NCBI GenBank assembly: GCA_002471185.1
Contig: DKPL01000083.1
Location: 40,338-62,273 of the forward strand
Reading direction: 5' to 3'
DNA length: 21,936 bases
From: Bacteroides sp. UBA7335
GTDB taxonomy: Bacteria; Bacteroidota; Bacteroidia; Bacteroidales; Bacteroidaceae
Under the pieces are notes generated by a model. It was not told where the DNA came from and searched no databases. It saw nothing but the letters and a program-made list of their open reading frames with translations. This document shows positions 16,673 to 21,936 of this stretch, piece by piece; the first letter of the stretch is position 1, and each line of letters opens with the position of its first letter. A program made the position numbers and the translations under genes.

Positions 16673-18988
16673 ATGAAAGATATGAAATACAATAAAATAC
16701 TAAATCGTGCAATTGTGATGACTTTGGCTTTGTTGGCTTTAACCTTCACTGCTTGCGACAATGATGATAGCAAATCCGGAACTACTCTTCTTGAAGCTTT
16801 CGGTCCAAGCCCCGCATTACGTGGTGGAAAACTCACTTTTATTGGTCGCAATCTCGATCAAGTGACTAGTGTTGTGCTTCCTGATGATATTGAAATAACC
16901 GATTTTGAATTGATAGATAAACAGCATTTAAAAATCACTATTCCTCAACATGCCGAGGTGGGATATGTGAAGTTAATCGTGGCAGGAAATACCACATTGA
17001 CCTCAAAATCGCAATTGAGTTACATTGAACCTATTGTTATTGAAAAAATTTCTCCTTCACCTATTAAGGCGGGACAAGAGTTGACTATTGAGGGGGATTA
17101 TTTAAATCTCATGACTCGTGTTATTTTTGCCGATAATGTAGCAGTTACAAGCAACGATTTTATCACATGGGAGCGCTCTAAAATTGTATTGACTTTACCA
17201 CTCGAAGCACAAACCGGCAAAATTACTTTAGCAGATGATGCAGTTATCCCTGTTGAGCTAGAGTCAGAAGAGACATTGAACGTGGTACTTCCTTCGGTTG
17301 ATGAAATAATTGCTGCTGATGATAAGAAACCGGGTGATGTAATCGAGGTTAAAGTAAACGATATCGATTTGGTACATCATGTTACTATGCCCAATGATGA
17401 ATTGGTAGAATTTCAAATCAACGATGATAAACTTTCGTTTACCCTCCCTGTCGGAGTTACCGATGGTGTTATTTCAATCGTAGCTCATTCGGGGGTTAAG
17501 GTGCCTGTGGCAACAATTGGTATGGTTATTCCCACTCAACTCGAGGCTACTCCAAATGAAAACATAAAAGCCGATGAGCTGATTACCATCAAAGGAATCA
17601 ACTTGGATGTAGTTACTAACGTGTTATTCCCCGGCATGACCGAAGCCGTTGAATTGGCTTCACAAACTGATACTGAAATTACGGTGATTATGCCTAAAAT
17701 GGCAATTAGTGGTGATCTTACTCTAAATACGGCAAGTGGCAATAGTGCTACCATTACAATTTCTACTTTGAAACCATCTATAACTGCATACAATCCAGCA
17801 TCAGTAGCTGCAGGAAGCAGTGTAACCCTTGAGGGACAGAATTTGGATCTAGTAACGTCTGTTACTTTTGGAGGCGGTAAAATTGTAGAAGTTTCTTCAA
17901 TTTCTCAAACCGAATTGGTTGTTACTGTTCCGGTAGATGCAGAGAGTGGTAAAGTAACATTGCTGATGGAAAATGGTGAGTCTGTAGAGTGTGATGAATT
18001 GGAAGTTACTAAACCCGTATTCTGTTATATCCCAACATTGCCTAGTGATGATGAAGAAATACATGCCGGCAATATTCTAACATTATCAGTGCAAAACGGC
18101 GATAAGTTGATGGGTGTTCAAATCAATGGAGCAGATACACAATACATTCTTCAAGGTGAGACCAATTTGTATGTTTCTATTCCAAACAACGCTGCAGGCA
18201 AAACAACCTTGACTCTGATTTCTTCAAACGGCAAGATAGACTATGTGCTTACAATTATCGGTTCGGGTACTGTTGAAACTGTCATTATGAATGAAGTTCG
18301 TGACTTGGGTAGTTGGGCTGGCGAAGACAAAGGTGGTGCATTCCGTCTTTATAAAGAGTCATTCGAAGGTGTGGCACCGGGTTCTATTCTAAAATTTTAT
18401 TTTGCTGTAACTGGCTATGGTCAAATGCAACTAAACAATGCAAACTGGGCACAATGGAAAGATATTTTAGTATTTGAGGATCCATCTCAAACGTCATTTG
18501 AACTCGAGATTACTCAAGATTTTCTTGATAATATCTTAACTGCCGACGATGGATGGTCTACTACGGCTATGATTATTCAAGGTCAAAACTTAATCGTGTC
18601 AAAGGTTAGCATCATTACTAAATCGTCTTCTGAAGTTGTATTGATGGACGAAGTGCGTGATTTGGGCAGCTGGACTGGCGAAGACAAGGGAGGGGCTTTT
18701 AGAATCAAGCGCGAATCATTTGCTGATGTAAAAGTAAAAGTTGGCTCGATTATAAAACTATATACTACCATGAGCACTGAGGTTGAGCCACAATTGCAAA
18801 TCAACAATGCAAACTGGGGGCAGTGGCAAGAGATTTTAAAATTCGCAACTCCACAAACTGAAATTGAGTTGACAGTAGACGATGTGTTGTTGGATGCCCT
18901 GTTGAATGTGGAAGATGGATGGTCTACTACCGCACTCATCATTCAAGGTCAAGGCATAATAGTGAAAAAAGTAACATTGATCCCCTAA
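16673..18988 (+). CDS. Large IPT/TIG surface glycan-binding lipoprotein with duplicated C-terminal module
   Basis: This 771-residue lipoprotein has lipobox LTFTAC ending at C28, followed by DNDDS, an acidic surface-export-like stretch. About six IPT/TIG-like Ig repeats run from 40 to 530 (near 40-118, 121-203, 206-285, 288-366, 369-447 and a divergent one at 450-530). Each has a GxNLDxVT-like turn (GRNLDQVT, GINLDVVT, GQNLDLVT) and a later SGxxTL strand. Two C-terminal modules of about 115 residues (535-648 and 653-771) are clear duplicates of each other. No enzyme motif is present. It presumably projects binding modules away from the surface. An alternative ATG lies three codons downstream (16682). 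The next gene begins 11 bp after its stop. Confidence 0.8.
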   Translation: MKDMKYNKILNRAIVMTLALLALTFTACDNDDSKSGTTLLEAFGPSPALRGGKLTFIGRNLDQVTSVVLPDDIEITDFELIDKQHLKITIPQHAEVGYVKLIVAGNTTLTSKSQLSYIEPIVIEKISPSPIKAGQELTIEGDYLNLMTRVIFADNVAVTSNDFITWERSKIVLTLPLEAQTGKITLADDAVIPVELESEETLNVVLPSVDEIIAADDKKPGDVIEVKVNDIDLVHHVTMPNDELVEFQINDDKLSFTLPVGVTDGVISIVAHSGVKVPVATIGMVIPTQLEATPNENIKADELITIKGINLDVVTNVLFPGMTEAVELASQTDTEITVIMPKMAISGDLTLNTASGNSATITISTLKPSITAYNPASVAAGSSVTLEGQNLDLVTSVTFGGGKIVEVSSISQTELVVTVPVDAESGKVTLLMENGESVECDELEVTKPVFCYIPTLPSDDEEIHAGNILTLSVQNGDKLMGVQINGADTQYILQGETNLYVSIPNNAAGKTTLTLISSNGKIDYVLTIIGSGTVETVIMNEVRDLGSWAGEDKGGAFRLYKESFEGVAPGSILKFYFAVTGYGQMQLNNANWAQWKDILVFEDPSQTSFELEITQDFLDNILTADDGWSTTAMIIQGQNLIVSKVSIITKSSSEVVLMDEVRDLGSWTGEDKGGAFRIKRESFADVKVKVGSIIKLYTTMSTEVEPQLQINNANWGQWQEILKFATPQTEIELTVDDVLLDALLNVEDGWSTTALIIQGQGIIVKKVTLIP
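18275..18985 (+). repeat. Tandem duplication of a putative carbohydrate-binding module
   Basis: Inside the large SGBP gene, 18275-18616 and 18629-18985 encode paralogous modules. Both share EVRDLGSW, GEDKGGAFR, ESF, NNANW, QW, DGWSTTA and IIQGQ in the same order. The DNA is clearly diverged but alignable. The conserved tryptophans and NNANW motif suggest a beta-sandwich sugar-binding fold. I cannot name a CBM family. Confidence 0.75.
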
Positions 18989-18999
18989 TTAAATATTAA

Positions 19000-20388
19000 A
19001 TGAAGAAATGTGTATATACTCTACTATGGTGTGCTATCAGCGTTTTGCTGGTAGCCGCTTGTAGTGGTGATGATAAAGAAGAAACCGTATTGCCGAATAG
19101 TGCTCAAATGGTAAGTAGTCAGCCCGAAAATGGTGCAACTAACCTTGCACCCGGTAATCTATCTATTGTGATTAATTATAGTGCCAATGTTTTTGTAGCC
19201 TCTACTGCAGTTAGCGAAGTGCTTTTATCGGGCGCTACGGTTAGTGCTGTCACTGCTTCTTCTACTCAAGTTACAATTGCAGTATCGGGTTTAGAAAAAT
19301 CCAAAACCTATCAATTGATTGTTCCCGAAGGTGTGGTGCTAGGTCCCGCAAAGGTCAAAGCTCAAGAGGCGAGAATTAGTTTTAGTACTGTAGCCGATCA
19401 AGGAGTCGATACAAAACTTGTCACAGCAAATGCGTTGCCTGCTTCTCAGAAGGTTTTCGATTACCTACTTGCCAATTATGGTAAGAAAATCGTTTCGGGA
19501 GCAATGGCTGATGTGGCATGGAATGTAGGACAAGCCGAGAGAGTATATACACTAACGGGTAAATATCCTGCAATGGCCTTTTTTGACTATATTCACCTTT
19601 GGGCATCGCCTGCCAACTGGATTGACTATGGCAATACAAAAGTGGTTGAAGATTGGTGGAACAAAGGAGGTATAGTGGGAGCTTCATGGCATTGGAATGT
19701 TCCCAAAAGCGAAACTGCTGCTAGCAGCGATGTGACTTACGATCCTACTCAAACCACGTTTACTGTAACTAGAGCATTAACTGAGGGTACTTGGGAGAAT
19801 AAAGTAATGAAAGCTGACCTTACCAAAATGGCCGATTACCTGAAACTGTTGCAAGCGAAAGGAATACCTATGATTTGGCGACCGCTGCACGAAGCTGCTG
19901 GCAATATTTATGAATATACCAACGGGAAAGCTTGGTTTTGGTGGGGAGCTGATGGGGCAGAAGCCTACAAAAAATTGTGGATTTATATGTTCGACTTTTT
20001 TGCAGCTCAAGGCATCAATAACCTGATTTGGGTTTGGACGAGTCAAGTGAAAGATATGCCTTTTTATCCTGGCGATGAGTATGTAGATATTGTAGCTCGC
20101 GATTTGTATGGCAAAAATTCAGCTGAGTCTTTTGCCGACTATAAAGCATTGAACACGTTGTTTGGAAACAAAATGCTTTGTTTGGGTGAGTGTGGTGCTT
20201 ACATTGATGCAAATGCTAAATTAGATCATATCACTAATATCTGGAATGGTGGTTCGCAATGGTCTTACTTTATGCCTTGGTATGACAACGAGGGAGCTAA
20301 AATGCTTCATGCCGACGACGATTGGTGGACGAATGCCATGAGTAGCGATGTGGTTGTAACTCGTGACCAGCTGCCATCTTTTAAATAA
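19000..20388 (+). CDS. GH26 endo-beta-1,4-mannanase with N-terminal Ig-like domain, surface lipoprotein
   Basis: This 462-residue lipoprotein has lipobox LVAAC with C21, followed by SGDDKEE, an acidic surface-export-like stretch. A Big_5/SbsA-type Ig-like domain spans about 33-132 (SSQPENGATNLAPGNLSIVINYSANV). The GH26 catalytic domain (about 138-462) contains the acid/base E298 in WRPLHEAAG (293-301), the typical AWFWWGADG stretch, and the nucleophile E397 in CLGECGAY (394-401). It would cut mannan chains at the cell surface. It follows the large SGBP gene by 11 bp and is probably the last gene of the susC operon before a 179-bp gap. Confidence 0.9.
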   Translation: MKKCVYTLLWCAISVLLVAACSGDDKEETVLPNSAQMVSSQPENGATNLAPGNLSIVINYSANVFVASTAVSEVLLSGATVSAVTASSTQVTIAVSGLEKSKTYQLIVPEGVVLGPAKVKAQEARISFSTVADQGVDTKLVTANALPASQKVFDYLLANYGKKIVSGAMADVAWNVGQAERVYTLTGKYPAMAFFDYIHLWASPANWIDYGNTKVVEDWWNKGGIVGASWHWNVPKSETAASSDVTYDPTQTTFTVTRALTEGTWENKVMKADLTKMADYLKLLQAKGIPMIWRPLHEAAGNIYEYTNGKAWFWWGADGAEAYKKLWIYMFDFFAAQGINNLIWVWTSQVKDMPFYPGDEYVDIVARDLYGKNSAESFADYKALNTLFGNKMLCLGECGAYIDANAKLDHITNIWNGGSQWSYFMPWYDNEGAKMLHADDDWWTNAMSSDVVVTRDQLPSFK

Positions 20389-20567
20389 CGATAAATGCCA
20401 TTTTAAAAATTCAGCATAATCACACAGTCTATATTGAAGTAGATGTGTAACTCTTTGAAATAAATTGAATTAATAGCAATACTTAACTTAACTCTCGGAG
20501 TAGCCAATCTATTCCGAACAGCATGCTTATGAAGTAGCTGTTTTTGATTTTAAATTTTGAAATAACG

Positions 20568-21671
20568 ATGAATAAAAAGATTTTATTGATAGGTATAACA
20601 CTTCTATCGCTAAGTATAACTTCGTGTCAGCAAGAGGTTGAGAAAAAAACACGTAGTTCAGAGACTGAAGCTTTACTGGCAAACTTAAAAGAAATGCCCA
20701 CTATTGGTGTCATGTTTGGTCATCACGATGATCCGCTTTATGGCATTGGCTGGGAAGGGGATGAAGATCGTAGCGATGTGAAAAGCGTTTGTGGCGATTA
20801 TCCTGCTGTGATGTCTTATGATATCGGACACATTGAGTTGGGAGCTAATCAAAGTCTTGACAAGATTCCGTTTGATAAAATTCGTAAAGCAATTATCGAT
20901 CAGTACAATCGTGGTGGCATGAACACAATAAGCTGGCACCTGGACAATCCTAAAACAGGAGGTAGCTCGTGGGATGTAAGCGATACTACAGTAGTGGCTT
21001 CGGTGTTGCCCGGTGGCGACAATCACGAGCTATTTGTGGGATGGATTGATAAAGCTGCCGACTTTATGAATAGTTTACAAACAGCTAATGGGGTAAAGGT
21101 TCCCATTCTATTTCGTCCCTGGCACGAACATACCGGAAGCTGGTTCTGGTGGGGCGAGAAGTTATGTAGCCCCGAACAGTACAAAGCCTTGTGGTGCATG
21201 ACTTATGACCGTATGAAAGAGAGAGGAGTGGATAACTTACTGTACGCTTACTCACCGGGCATTGAGCCACAAGACTCTACGCAATACCTTGCAAAATATC
21301 CTGGCGATGATATTATCGACCTATTTGGATTCGATGGCTATCAATTCGATCGTGATCAATATTTGGAATGGATGAACAACTCACTTACTATTCTCGAACA
21401 AGTGGGCAAAGCACATTCAAAACCAATAGCCATTACTGAAACCGGTTACGAGGCAATACCCGACTCAACGTGGTGGACAGAAACGCTACTACCTTTGATT
21501 GACAAGTACCCTGTGTCTTACGCATTGGTATGGCGCAATGCACGCGAAAGGGACAATCACTATTATGCTCCTTATCCCGGTCAGACATCTGCCGATAACT
21601 TTATTGAGTTTTACAATCAACCTCAAACTTTGTTTGTTGGCGATTTAAATCGTAAATTATATAAACACTAA
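20568..21671 (+). CDS. GH26 beta-mannanase, ManA-like lipoprotein
   Basis: This 367-residue lipoprotein has lipobox SITSC with C20. A single GH26 domain fills the rest: GVMFGHHDDPLYG (47-59), the acid/base E187 in FRPWHEHTG (182-190) followed by SWFWWG, and the nucleophile E291 in ITETGYE (289-295). It resembles the mannobiose-forming GH26 that precedes the GH130 phosphorylase gene in Bacteroides fragilis, which supports a role in releasing mannobiose. After C20 come QQEVEKK, a weaker acidic signal than its neighbours have, so it may be periplasmic. I use the ATG at 20568; an upstream in-frame TTG at 20544 would only add eight residues before the signal peptide. The 179-bp gap before it (20389-20567) shows no gene and no convincing TAnnTTTG box. 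Confidence 0.9.
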   Translation: MNKKILLIGITLLSLSITSCQQEVEKKTRSSETEALLANLKEMPTIGVMFGHHDDPLYGIGWEGDEDRSDVKSVCGDYPAVMSYDIGHIELGANQSLDKIPFDKIRKAIIDQYNRGGMNTISWHLDNPKTGGSSWDVSDTTVVASVLPGGDNHELFVGWIDKAADFMNSLQTANGVKVPILFRPWHEHTGSWFWWGEKLCSPEQYKALWCMTYDRMKERGVDNLLYAYSPGIEPQDSTQYLAKYPGDDIIDLFGFDGYQFDRDQYLEWMNNSLTILEQVGKAHSKPIAITETGYEAIPDSTWWTETLLPLIDKYPVSYALVWRNARERDNHYYAPYPGQTSADNFIEFYNQPQTLFVGDLNRKLYKH

Positions 21672-21718
21672 ATTAGAAAATAATTAATTCCCCCTAACTT
21701 AATTAACCTATAAGTAAA

Positions 21719-21936
21719 ATGGTACAATCCTTTAAAGATAAATTGGTTAAACTTTTAACCAATCACGAAGCACTATTGTCTGTCAAAAACACTCCCGTTG
21801 AGTTTAGCAACGGGGTAGTTACTCGTTATAAACACCCTGTGTTGACAGCAGCACACACTCCCGTTATTTGGCGTTACGACCTTGACGAGCGCACCAATCC
21901 TTACCTGATGGAACGCATTGGTATGAATGCTACCAT
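21719..21936 (+). CDS. GH130 4-O-beta-D-mannosyl-D-glucose phosphorylase, N-terminal part
   Basis: Only the first 72 residues are in the window; the gene runs off the right edge. The visible part (FSNGVVTRYKHPVLTAAHTP, then WRYDLDERTNPYLMERIGMN) is the conserved N-terminus of GH130 subfamily 1, the mannosylglucose phosphorylases. These enzymes split beta-1,4-mannosyl-glucose with phosphate into mannose 1-phosphate and glucose. There is no signal peptide, consistent with a cytoplasmic enzyme acting after transport and, in the known B. fragilis pathway, after a 2-epimerase has converted mannobiose to mannosylglucose. It starts 47 bp after the GH26 gene, probably in the same operon. Confidence 0.85.
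   Translation, partial: MVQSFKDKLVKLLTNHEALLSVKNTPVEFSNGVVTRYKHPVLTAAHTPVIWRYDLDERTNPYLMERIGMNAT

Noticed and set aside
16673..18988. Adhesin or sugar-regulated surface receptor instead of a glycan-binding protein
   Set aside because: IPT/TIG repeats alone would allow this, but the lipobox, operon position and tryptophan-rich C-terminal modules fit an SGBP better.
20544..20567. In-frame TTG start eight codons upstream for the second GH26
   Set aside because: The ATG at 20568 directly begins a normal lipoprotein signal peptide.

Overview
The window looks like a Bacteroidales chromosome, most probably Bacteroides or a near relative. The evidence is a SusC/SusD pair, several lipoproteins with Bacteroidetes-type lipoboxes, promoter -7 boxes of the form TAnnTTTG, and moderately AT-rich DNA. 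There is no sign of a phage, an insertion sequence, a CRISPR array, rRNA or tRNA. The strain or species cannot be fixed from the sequence alone.

Left part (1-3322), housekeeping: a secreted DUF1573 protein and the MeaB/ArgK GTPase (methylmalonyl-CoA mutase chaperone) form a short operon. It ends at a 16-bp perfect hairpin that also serves the convergent EamA/DMT transporter gene.

Middle part (3413-6553): a tightly packed three-gene operon encodes an ABC/OLD-like AAA ATPase, a DUF4435 protein with TOPRIM-like acidic residues, and a YbdG-type MscS mechanosensitive channel. The first two have the domain make-up of the PARIS (AriA/AriB) defence pair. The channel start codon overlaps the DUF4435 stop codon. 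This is the best candidate for an unfamiliar system in the window.

Right part (6577-21936): a polysaccharide utilization locus whose enzymes point to beta-mannan (glucomannan or galactomannan, probably acetylated). The order is an AraC-type regulator, a GH5 (subfamily 7-like) mannanase lipoprotein, a CE7/AXE1-like acetyl esterase, SusC, SusD, two IPT/TIG surface glycan-binding lipoproteins, two GH26 mannanases, and the start of a GH130 mannosylglucose phosphorylase cut off by the window edge. A plausible flow is: surface binding and cleavage (SGBPs, Ig-GH26), import by SusCD, periplasmic deacetylation and trimming (esterase, GH5, second GH26), then phosphorolysis by GH130. The usual partners (epimerase, inner-membrane transporter, alpha-galactosidase) would lie beyond the right edge if present.

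Two promoters in the locus, ahead of the GH5 gene and ahead of susC, share a nearly identical 26-bp element. It sits exactly 54 bp (start to start) upstream of the -7 box in both cases. This is a strong candidate operator for the AraC regulator encoded just upstream.
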